35,458 nucleotides of DNA from Desulfotomaculum sp. (lineage in GTDB: Bacteria; Bacillota; Desulfotomaculia; Desulfotomaculales; Desulfallaceae), in assembly GCA_016841675.1 (NCBI GenBank), contig JAENYQ010000031.1, forward strand, positions 1-35,458, in the 5' to 3' direction. The position numbers were made by a program, and so were the translations under genes. The notes beneath the pieces are model-generated. The model worked only from the letters and a program-made list of their open reading frames with translations, did not search any database and was not told the DNA's origin. Positions 26,840 through 35,458 of this stretch are shown here, piece by piece (position 1 is the first letter of the stretch; every line of letters starts with the position of its first letter).

Positions 26840-27070
26840 ATGAGACGTGAACGCGGTCGCCGGGGCAAAAAAAGGATCTGCAGTTTTTGCGTGGATAAAA
26901 TGCAGGCTGTGGACTACAAGGATGTGTCCCGTCTAAAAAAATATATCACCGAGAGGGGTAAAATACTTCCCCGCCGTATTTCCGGTAACTGTGCCAGGCA
27001 TCAGCGGATGATGACGTTGGCAGTTAAACGGGCTCGGAACATAGCACTTTTACCATTTACGTTAGAGTAA
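26840..27070 (+). CDS. rpsR: 30S ribosomal protein S18 (zinc-type)
   Basis: A 76-residue S18 with core [20 protein letters not shown] and [13 protein letters not shown]. Cys14, Cys17, Cys51 and His54 are all present, the zinc-binding (C+) form of S18. The start is ATG at 26840, about ten bases after AAGGGGTG; a GTG at 26828 would overlap that site. It is tightly linked to ssb. Confidence 0.96.
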   Translation: MRRERGRRGKKRICSFCVDKMQAVDYKDVSRLKKYITERGKILPRRISGNCARHQRMMTLAVKRARNIALLPFTLE

Positions 27071-27090
27071 AAATTTTTATAGTTCATTTG

Positions 27091-27124
27091 AAGGCAGGGG
27101 CATGTTAGCATCCCCTGCCTTTAT
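27091..27124 (+). terminator. Terminator after rpsR
   Basis: AGGCAGGGG (27092-27100) pairs with CCCCTGCCT (27112-27120), followed by TTATTA. The 9-bp stem is perfect although the T tract is interrupted. Confidence 0.8.
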
Positions 27125-27221
27125 TACTTCTGGCACCCGGGGTAACAAATAACAGGACCCGCTAGCCGCTTGTGGGAAGGAAATCAGGATGGTACGCAGA
27201 AATATAGAACAGGTTAGAGTG

Positions 27222-27250
27222 TTGCACATAGACTTTAAGGTGCGCAATAT
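27222..27250 (+). promoter_or_regulatory. Possible promoter of the DUF2232-rplI-lonC genes
   Basis: TTGCAC (27222-27227), a 17-base spacer and CAATAT (27245-27250), located between the rpsR terminator and the DUF2232 start. Both boxes are imperfect. Confidence 0.35.
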
Positions 27251-27333
27251 TTGTTCGTATTAACTGGATGAACAAAGCTGATCTGTTGCATAAATTTCGG
27301 TGTATTAAAAAGGCGCTGTTTTGAGGTGATTCC

Positions 27334-28296
27334 TTGTTCCCTACGAACAAGTATCCTAATTATGTCGAAACCCTGGCTGTAGCAACGGTTACCGTGCTGT
27401 TGGGTTTGCTGGCTCTGGTGCTGCCGTTGTTTTTTGCAGTTATCCTTTTATTGCCTTTGCCCATGGTTTATTTAATAGTTAAAAAAGATCTTAATCAGGG
27501 GTTGTTGGCGCTGATACTTGCTGCTATGTTCATTTTCCTGGCTATCGGTAATGTTTTTCTGGTTTTACTGCTTATATTGCATATCGGCCCTCCGGCGATT
27601 GTAATCGGCCTATTAATTAAAAACAGGGTTTCTGTGGAACAGAGTGTTTATGTACTCTTTTTCCTGGCACTGGTCGTGGCCGGCATCAACCTCTTTTATC
27701 TAAACGCATCCGGGGTATCCGGGTTTGATAACCCAACCGAAGAAATCAATGCCGTGGTTGAAGAAATGTCCGAACGGTATCTGGACAGCGGTATAACCGA
27801 TGATTCCGAGCGGCAGCAATTATTGCAGCTAACGGAAAAGATGGTTCGTTTGGTATGGCTGTTTTTGCCCGGCTTTGTGGTTGTCTGGACGTATTTGGCT
27901 GCACTATGCACTTTTTTTATTGCCAGGCGGCTGCTGGGTGGCTTGGGTTATGCCGTGCCCGGGGGGTTGGCCTTTCCCCATTGGCGTCTCCCCTGGTATT
28001 CTATTTGGCTGGTAATTAGCGGCCTGGCCCTGACACTGGCGGGGGAGGAGTTTGCCATTGTTTGGACCGGTGTGCTGGGTAAAAACATACTTTTTGTTTC
28101 CGCTTTTATTTTTTTTGTGCTGGGTATATCCGTAATGATGTATTTATTCCAGGTGTGGAAAATGGCGCGGATTGTGAAGATTATAATAGCCGTTATAATA
28201 GTAATGTACCTACCATTTGTTATACTGGCCCTCGGTGTGGTTGATCCTGTCGCCAACCTGCGCCGCCTTTCCGGCGAAGGTAGTGAGGAGAAATAA
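27334..28296 (+). CDS. DUF2232 (YybS-like) membrane protein
   Basis: A 320-residue polytopic protein of the YybS/DUF2232 family, function unknown. About eight hydrophobic segments are visible: a cluster in residues 10-110, then a hydrophilic stretch (about 125-165), then further segments ending near 310. The family commonly sits immediately upstream of rplI and dnaB in spore-forming Firmicutes, as here. The start is TTG at 27334, behind GAGGTGA. A dispersed hairpin repeat separates it from rplI. Confidence 0.85.
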   Translation: MFPTNKYPNYVETLAVATVTVLLGLLALVLPLFFAVILLLPLPMVYLIVKKDLNQGLLALILAAMFIFLAIGNVFLVLLLILHIGPPAIVIGLLIKNRVSVEQSVYVLFFLALVVAGINLFYLNASGVSGFDNPTEEINAVVEEMSERYLDSGITDDSERQQLLQLTEKMVRLVWLFLPGFVVVWTYLAALCTFFIARRLLGGLGYAVPGGLAFPHWRLPWYSIWLVISGLALTLAGEEFAIVWTGVLGKNILFVSAFIFFVLGISVMMYLFQVWKMARIVKIIIAVIIVMYLPFVILALGVVDPVANLRRLSGEGSEEK

Positions 28297-28301
28297 GGAA
28301 A

Positions 28302-28380
28302 GGGGACACACCTCAGCTTACGGGTCAAGCTTTGGGGTCGAGGCATGTCCCCGATCAGGATGGGTCGAGGAAAAGTCCTC
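28302..28380. repeat. GGGGACACACCTC hairpin repeat, copy 3 (before rplI)
   Basis: GGGGACA (28302-28308) pairs with TGTCCCC (28346-28352); CCTC pairs with GAGG and AGCTT with AAGCT inside. The interior CTCAGCTTA...CTTTGGGGTCGAGG closely matches copy 2 (23490). A further small hairpin, GAGGAAAAGTCCTC, ends at 28380, just before the rplI ribosome site. Confidence 0.8.
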
Positions 28381-28402
28381 AATGAGGGAGGTTAATATAT
28401 AA

Positions 28403-28849
28403 ATGCGGATTATATTGTTGGAAGATGTTAAAAAGCTTGGCCAGAAGGGCGACGTGGTGAACGTGGCCGAAGGGCACGCTCGGAATTTTCTTATTCCCCG
28501 TGGGCTGGCTGCTGAAGCTACCCAAGGCAAAATTAATGAACTGGACCGGCAAAAACAAATTAAGGCCAATAAGCACAAGAAGGCCGAAGATGATGCGCGG
28601 CTGTTGGGCCAGCGTATGGAAGGTCTGAAGGTAACTATGACTGCCAAGGTGGGTGACGCCGGCAAATTATTTGGGGCCATCAGCAGCAAGGACATAGTTG
28701 ATGCAATCAAAAAACAACATGGTCTCAACGTGGATAAGAAAAAAGTTTTGCTTGAATCGCCTATTAAAACGCTGGGTGTGCATGATGTCGCGGTGAAACT
28801 TCATCCGCTGGTACATGTGAACATCATGGTTGAAGTGGTGGCCAAATAA
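28403..28849 (+). CDS. rplI: 50S ribosomal protein L9
   Basis: A 148-residue L9 with the N-terminal domain MRIILLEDVKKLGQKGDVVN and ARNFLIPRGLA, a long central helix, and the C-terminal domain (AKLFGAISSKDI-like region). Length and both domains are standard. The ATG at 28403 follows GGGAGGT with a rather long 12-base spacing. It heads the rplI-lonC-dnaB cluster. Confidence 0.97.
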   Translation: MRIILLEDVKKLGQKGDVVNVAEGHARNFLIPRGLAAEATQGKINELDRQKQIKANKHKKAEDDARLLGQRMEGLKVTMTAKVGDAGKLFGAISSKDIVDAIKKQHGLNVDKKKVLLESPIKTLGVHDVAVKLHPLVHVNIMVEVVAK

Positions 28850-28933
28850 CTGTTTTGTGCAAACTCTAAAAATCCTCGTACCGATAATGCCGCGGGGTGA
28901 TACGGGCCGGCGCTGAAAGGAGCAACTGAAATT

Positions 28934-30856
28934 ATGAAGAGCTTCCTGAAAAAAATCAAAGTTAAAAGCGAACCGGGCACTAGATTTCAAGAGCAGGACC
29001 AACTAAAGAGGCAAGTTAATTCGGTTTTTAATGTACTGACTGATATTTACGGCTCAGACAAGATAGTGCTGCGGGCGGGCAAACTGAACGTATTGCAGAT
29101 GATGCGTTCAGAATACCTGCCTGAACGGGTACTGGCCTTGCAGAAACTGGTTTTTGAGGACCCTACGCTAGACACTGTACCTGAACCCGATAAACTGCCG
29201 GAGTTATTGGAGCAAATTGAGGATGAAATTGCCGATATTATTGCCAGGCGTACGGTAGAAGACGAACTGGACAAGAAGATTAACGAGCGCCTGCAGCAGC
29301 GGCACGAAGATTACGTGCAAGAAATTAAACTGCAGATTGTTAAGGAAAACGCGGGTCCGGAAAACGCCCAAACACTTAAAAAACTGGCCATGCTGGAAAA
29401 ACTGGAGCAAAAGAACCTGGTTAGCTCGGCCATGGATGTGTTAAGGCCGGCCAGTATTGAAGAGATCGTAGGCCAGGAACGACCGGTGCGGGCGCTGCTA
29501 TCCAAACTGGCTTCACCGTTTCCGCAGCACATATTGCTTTACGGGCCACCCGGGGTGGGTAAAACCACTGCCGCCAGACTGGTCTTGGAGGCGGCCCGGT
29601 CCACGGCCCACAGCCCATTTGATTCGGAAGCACCTTTTGTAGAGGTAAACGGTACAACATTGCGCTGGGATCCGCGTGAAGTGACCAACCCATTGCTGGG
29701 TTCGGTGCATGACCCGATCTACCAGGGAGCGCGGCGGGACCTAGCTGATACAGGGACCCCGGAACCTAAACCCGGGTTAGTAACTGACGCTCACTCCGGA
29801 GTGCTGTTTATTGATGAAGTGGGGGAAATGGATCCCATTTTACAAAACAAACTACTTAAAGTGCTGGAAGACAAACGGGTCTTTTTTGAATCGTCATACT
29901 ATGACCCTACGGAGGCCAATATCCCTCAGTACATTAAAAAGCTCTTCGAAGTGGGCGCTCCTGCCGATTTCATCCTGATCGGCGCTACCACCAGAGAACC
30001 CGAAGAAATTAACCCGGCTATTCGCAGCCGTTGTGCCGAAATTTTCTTTGACCCTCTGACTCCCCAGGATATTCGTGAAATCGTATTGCAGGCTGCCCAA
30101 AAATTAGACGTGGTTATGGAAAAAGGTGTGGAAAGCGTAATTGCAGAGTACACCATTGAAGGGCGTAAGGCGGTAAGTATACTGGCCGATGCCTTTGCGC
30201 TGGCCTGCCAGCGGTCGTGCGGCAGGCAGGGCGCCTCCATAGCGCTGTCGGATATTTACGAGGTAATCCAGATCAGTCGTCTGACTCCCTACGTAACCAG
30301 ACGGGCTTCATTAAACGGTGAAGTGGGACGGATTTTCGGTTTGGGTGTCGCAGGTTTTTTGGGCTCGGCGCTGGAGATAGAGGCGGTGGTGTTCCCGGCC
30401 CGCCGGGAAGGCGGCGGGGTAATCCGCTTTAACGAGACCGCCGGCAGCATGGCCAGGGATTCGGTGTTCAACGCCGCCTCGGTGCTGCGCAAACTCACCG
30501 GCCGGGACCTGCATGAATTTGACGTGCATGTTAACGTAATCGGTGGTGGGCGCATTGACGGACCTTCGGCGGGGGTGGCCATATGCCTGGCCTTGTATAG
30601 TGCACTGGAAGACCGTACGATCCCCCAAAACGTTGCCGTAACTGGTGAACTTTCTATCCAGGGCTTAATCCGGGCTGTGGGCGGGGTGCCGGAAAAGATT
30701 TACGGAGCCAAACAGTGCGGTATTGACACTGTCTTTGTGCCGCAGGAAAATGAAAAAGATATACCCGGAGATACCCGGGGCATTAAAGTTATCATGGTGC
30801 AGAACGTGGAAGAGATTATCGGTCACATTTTCCCCGCAGTGCCAGAAGTTAATTAA
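28934..30856 (+). CDS. lonC: Spore-type Lon family ATP-dependent protease (LonC)
   Basis: A 640-residue Lon-family protease of the type confined to endospore formers (the spore_lon_C group). After a coiled-coil-rich N-terminus (about 50-160) come Walker A GPPGVGKTT (204-212) and Walker B VLFIDEVGE (290-298). The AAA+ module is followed by the S16 protease domain with catalytic Ser545 in GPSAGVA and Lys588 in GGVPEKI. The classical Lon N-terminal substrate domain is absent. Both ATPase and protease residues appear intact. The start ATG follows AAAGGAGCAACTGAAATT. The substrate is unknown. It lies between rplI and dnaB. Confidence 0.92.
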   Translation: MKSFLKKIKVKSEPGTRFQEQDQLKRQVNSVFNVLTDIYGSDKIVLRAGKLNVLQMMRSEYLPERVLALQKLVFEDPTLDTVPEPDKLPELLEQIEDEIADIIARRTVEDELDKKINERLQQRHEDYVQEIKLQIVKENAGPENAQTLKKLAMLEKLEQKNLVSSAMDVLRPASIEEIVGQERPVRALLSKLASPFPQHILLYGPPGVGKTTAARLVLEAARSTAHSPFDSEAPFVEVNGTTLRWDPREVTNPLLGSVHDPIYQGARRDLADTGTPEPKPGLVTDAHSGVLFIDEVGEMDPILQNKLLKVLEDKRVFFESSYYDPTEANIPQYIKKLFEVGAPADFILIGATTREPEEINPAIRSRCAEIFFDPLTPQDIREIVLQAAQKLDVVMEKGVESVIAEYTIEGRKAVSILADAFALACQRSCGRQGASIALSDIYEVIQISRLTPYVTRRASLNGEVGRIFGLGVAGFLGSALEIEAVVFPARREGGGVIRFNETAGSMARDSVFNAASVLRKLTGRDLHEFDVHVNVIGGGRIDGPSAGVAICLALYSALEDRTIPQNVAVTGELSIQGLIRAVGGVPEKIYGAKQCGIDTVFVPQENEKDIPGDTRGIKVIMVQNVEEIIGHIFPAVPEVN

Positions 30857-30882
30857 TTAGTTTTTTAGCATAAAAATAACCA

Positions 30883-30968
30883 CAGGAGTCAGGAGTCAGT
30901 AGTCAGGAGTCAGAATAAGAGAACGTTGATTCGTCTCTATTCTGACTTCTGACTACTGACTTCTGAAT
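30883..30968. repeat. GGAGTCAG palindromic repeat before dnaB
   Basis: A near-perfect 28-bp stem (30890-30917 with 30938-30965) around a 20-base loop; only two mismatches, both of the kind that become G-U pairs in one RNA strand. The arms consist of tandem AGTCAGGAGTCAG-like units. The same units appear as outer arms at 23391 and 23593, and a fragment lies near 16071. It is the whole of the lonC-dnaB spacer apart from the dnaB ribosome site. Confidence 0.85.
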
Positions 30969-30997
30969 ACCTGTTTTACGGGCAGGTGTACAATTTA

Positions 30998-32341
30998 ATG
31001 TGGGATAAGGTACCTCCCCACAATATAGACGCTGAACAAGCAGTGCTGGGCGCAATTTTATTGGATAATTTAGTCGTTCCGAAAGTGGTGCGCCACATCC
31101 GCGCTGAAGATTTTTATATGCAGTCCCATCGGGTAATTTTCGAAGTTATCTTGGAGTTGGACGAAGGCGGGCAGGCCGCTGATCTGGTGACCGTCACCGA
31201 AAGCCTACGCCGCAAGGGTGAATTGGAGAAGGTAGGCGGCATCTCTTACGTGGCCACCCTGGCCAATATCGCGCCCACAGCAGCCAATGCTGAGTATTAC
31301 GCCCACATTGTCGAAGAGAAGGCTCTGTTGCGTAATTTAATCAATTTGGCTACCCGCATTGCGGGTATGGGTTACGAAGGCGGTGAGGATGCCGAACGCC
31401 TGATGGAAGAAGCGGAAAGAATGCTGATGGAACTTGGTTCCCGCCGCACTTCCACAATATTTACAGAAATTAAAGATATCCTCAAAGATGCCTTCAAGCA
31501 TCTGGAGTATTTGTACAAAAACAAGGGTGAAATTACCGGAGTACCCACCGGGTATACAGACTTGGACAGGATCTGCCAGGGTTTTCAGCCCAGCGACCTG
31601 ATTATCGTAGCGGCCCGCCCTTCCATGGGCAAAACAAGTTTCGGTCTTTGTGTAGCCTACCAGGCAGCGGTCCAGACCAGCAAGCCGGTGGCAGTATTTA
31701 GCTTGGAGATGTCCAAAGAACAGTTGGTGCAGCGAATGCTCTGCGCCGAGGCCAAGGTGGACCACCATAAACTGCGCAGAGGTGAAATGGGCGAAGAAGA
31801 TTGGGTGAAACTGGCCAACCAGGCCAGAGAAATGGCCAGGTTGCCCATTTTTATCGACGACTCGGGTATGCTCACCGCGCGCCAGGTAAGGGCCAAATCA
31901 AGGCAGATCCACATGGAAAAGGGCCTGGGGTTAATTGTCATCGATTACCTGCAGTTAATGCATGGTGGTAGGCGGACGGAAAACCGGCAGCAGGAAATTG
32001 CCGAGATATCACGCTCCTTGAAGAGCCTGGCTAAGGAATTAAATGTGCCTGTGGTGGCTCTGGCCCAGCTCAGCCGTTCGGTGGAGCAGCGCCAGGACAA
32101 ACGGCCCCAGTTATCCGATTTAAGGGAAAGTGGTTCCCTGGAGCAGGATGCGGACGTGGTGATGTTTATATACCGGGACGAGTATTACAACCCGGACACT
32201 GAAAAGACCTCAATAGCTGATATTATTGTGGCCAAGCAGAGGAACGGTCCTACAGGGACGGTTGAGTTGGGCTTTATCAAGGAATTTACCCGGTTCGTAA
32301 ACTTGGCTCGGCGCGGCGATCGGGAACAGGTCCCGGAATAA
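30998..32341 (+). CDS. dnaB: Replicative DNA helicase
   Basis: The hexameric helicase (DnaB, called DnaC in B. subtilis) that unwinds the fork and recruits primase. The 447-residue protein has the N-terminal domain (MWDKVPPHNIDAEQAVLGA), a linker, and the RecA-like domain with Walker A ARPSMGKT (206-213), FSLEMSKEQLVQRM and VIDYLQLM. DLRESGSLEQDADVV lies toward the end. The ATG at 30998 follows GGCAGGTG; a GTG at 30986 would sit inside that site. Being close to a 28-bp hairpin in its leader, it may be translationally or transcriptionally dampened. No terminator directly follows. Confidence 0.97.
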   Translation: MWDKVPPHNIDAEQAVLGAILLDNLVVPKVVRHIRAEDFYMQSHRVIFEVILELDEGGQAADLVTVTESLRRKGELEKVGGISYVATLANIAPTAANAEYYAHIVEEKALLRNLINLATRIAGMGYEGGEDAERLMEEAERMLMELGSRRTSTIFTEIKDILKDAFKHLEYLYKNKGEITGVPTGYTDLDRICQGFQPSDLIIVAARPSMGKTSFGLCVAYQAAVQTSKPVAVFSLEMSKEQLVQRMLCAEAKVDHHKLRRGEMGEEDWVKLANQAREMARLPIFIDDSGMLTARQVRAKSRQIHMEKGLGLIVIDYLQLMHGGRRTENRQQEIAEISRSLKSLAKELNVPVVALAQLSRSVEQRQDKRPQLSDLRESGSLEQDADVVMFIYRDEYYNPDTEKTSIADIIVAKQRNGPTGTVELGFIKEFTRFVNLARRGDREQVPE

Positions 32342-32356
32342 TATAGTTGCCTCACC

Positions 32357-32386
32357 TTGACAAAATAAGTTCTGTTTTGATAATAT
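32357..32386 (+). promoter_or_regulatory. Promoter upstream of the FAD-dehydrogenase gene
   Basis: A perfect TTGACA (32357-32362), an 18-base spacer and TAATAT (32381-32386). It opens a leader of about 190 nt containing a terminator-like hairpin. Confidence 0.65.
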
Positions 32387-32495
32387 GTTATTGTTGGGTG
32401 GTATGTGAAGCTGTGCAGCAGCGTGAGCATCAACACCATATCAATCGAACAAATAGTATAAGCTTAGTTTCCCGGATACCCCTGAGCAATTAGTT

Positions 32496-32530
32496 AACTC
32501 AAACAAACAATGTCTGTTTGGGTTATTTTT
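32496..32530 (+). terminator. Terminator or attenuator in the leader of the FAD-dehydrogenase gene
   Basis: AACTCAAACA (32496-32505) pairs with TGTTTGGGTT (32515-32524), a 10-bp stem with one G-U, followed by ATTTTT. It lies about 110 nt after the promoter and 48 nt before the start codon. It could be the dnaB terminator, an attenuator, or the 3' end of a small RNA. Confidence 0.55.
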
Positions 32531-32577
32531 ATGCTGGTGACACAGAATATGAGGTAACAAACAGGAGGTTTGACCAG

Positions 32578-35266
<2,689 letters not shown>

Positions 35267-35282
35267 CAGCAAACCCTGGAGT

Positions 35283-35319
35283 CAAAGGGTGGAAGCAAGG
35301 GTCCTGCTTCCACCCTTTG
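35283..35319 (+). terminator. Long hairpin after purA
   Basis: A perfect 15-bp stem, CAAAGGGTGGAAGCA (35283-35297) with TGCTTCCACCCTTTG (35305-35319), loop seven bases. There is no T tract behind it, so it may be a strong RNA-stabilising or factor-dependent terminator instead of a classical intrinsic one. Confidence 0.65.
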
Positions 35320-35321
35320 GC

Positions 35322-35354
35322 ACTGCCCCAGTACTGCCCCAGTACTGCCCCAGT
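35322..35354. repeat. Three tandem 11-bp repeats
   Basis: ACTGCCCCAGT is repeated three times without change (35322-35332, 35333-35343, 35344-35354). Each unit is nearly self-complementary at its ends (ACT...AGT). Confidence 0.95.
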
Positions 35355-35363
35355 TAATTCTTA

Positions 35364-35392
35364 TTGACACCTTACTCAACTTGCTGTAATAT
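35364..35392 (+). promoter_or_regulatory. tRNA-Lys promoter
   Basis: A perfect TTGACA (35364-35369), a 17-base spacer and TAATAT (35387-35392), 12 bases before the tRNA. Confidence 0.75.
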
Positions 35393-35404
35393 AAAGAACT
35401 GTAC

Positions 35405-35458
35405 GAGCCATTAGCTCAGTTGGTAGAGCACCTGACTTTTAATCAGGGTGTCCCGCGT
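35405..35458 (+). tRNA. tRNA-Lys (anticodon TTT), cut by the window edge
   Basis: The sequence GAGCCATTAGCTCAGTTGG begins the acceptor and D arm. The anticodon stem-loop is CTGACTTTTAATCAG with anticodon TTT. The window ends in the variable/T-arm region, so the 3' acceptor strand cannot be checked. The start and the anticodon arm match Gram-positive tRNA-Lys closely. Confidence 0.9.

Noticed and set aside
27190-27261. 24-codon open frame MVRRNIEQVRVL... before DUF2232
   Set aside because: A purine-rich stretch precedes it, but it is very short, unrecognised and overlaps a promoter-like sequence; it could be a gene remnant, but nothing shows this.

Overview
This window is the chromosomal replication-origin region of a low-to-moderate GC, endospore-forming Firmicute. 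The gene content (yyaC, a spore-type Lon protease, a RemB-type DUF370 protein, CvpA, DUF2232, DUF951) and the many TTG/GTG starts behind strong Shine-Dalgarno sites point to a clostridial, Desulfotomaculum/Peptococcaceae-like organism. The genus is an inference from gene order and protein style, not a database match.

Layout. Left of the origin everything reads leftward: dnaA, dnaN, an S4-domain protein (rlbA/yaaA), recF, remB, gyrB, gyrA. Beyond the gyrA terminator lie tandem leftward sigma-A-type promoters and an rRNA-leader-like sequence, so an rRNA operon probably begins just outside the left edge, as in Bacillus subtilis. Right of the origin nearly everything reads rightward: rpmH-rnpA-yidD-yidC-jag, mnmE-mnmG-rsmG, parA-parB-parS, DUF554, a phosphoribosyltransferase, (yyaC, leftward), a YkvI-like membrane protein, cvpA, an M18 aminopeptidase, DUF951, rpsF-ssb-rpsR, DUF2232, rplI, lonC, dnaB, an FAD-dependent dehydrogenase, purA, and a tRNA-Lys cut by the right edge.

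The origin looks bipartite. DnaA boxes lie upstream of dnaA (about 9337-9383). The dnaA-dnaN spacer holds a near-consensus DnaA box, a G-run, a five-repeat DnaA-trio and an A+T-rich stretch, which is the B. subtilis-type unwinding architecture. A perfect parS palindrome follows parB. DnaA starts replication, DnaN/RecF/DnaB/SSB and gyrase serve the fork, and ParA/ParB/parS segregate the origin. MnmE/MnmG, RnpA, RsmG and the ribosomal proteins serve tRNA and ribosome biogenesis.

The genes are mostly ordinary for an origin region; the unusual part is the spacers. At least four families of short, palindromic, non-coding repeats occupy the intergenic gaps. One is a MITE-like element with about 26-bp inverted ends and a perfect 8-bp target duplication. 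It has separated parB from parS, and an inverted second copy sits 2.3 kb away, so the two bracket DUF554 and the phosphoribosyltransferase. Other repeat families flank gyrA, yidC, the M18 peptidase gene, rplI and dnaB. Candidate regulatory RNAs include an S6:S18-type leader ahead of rpsF and a promoter-plus-terminator leader ahead of the FAD-dehydrogenase gene.
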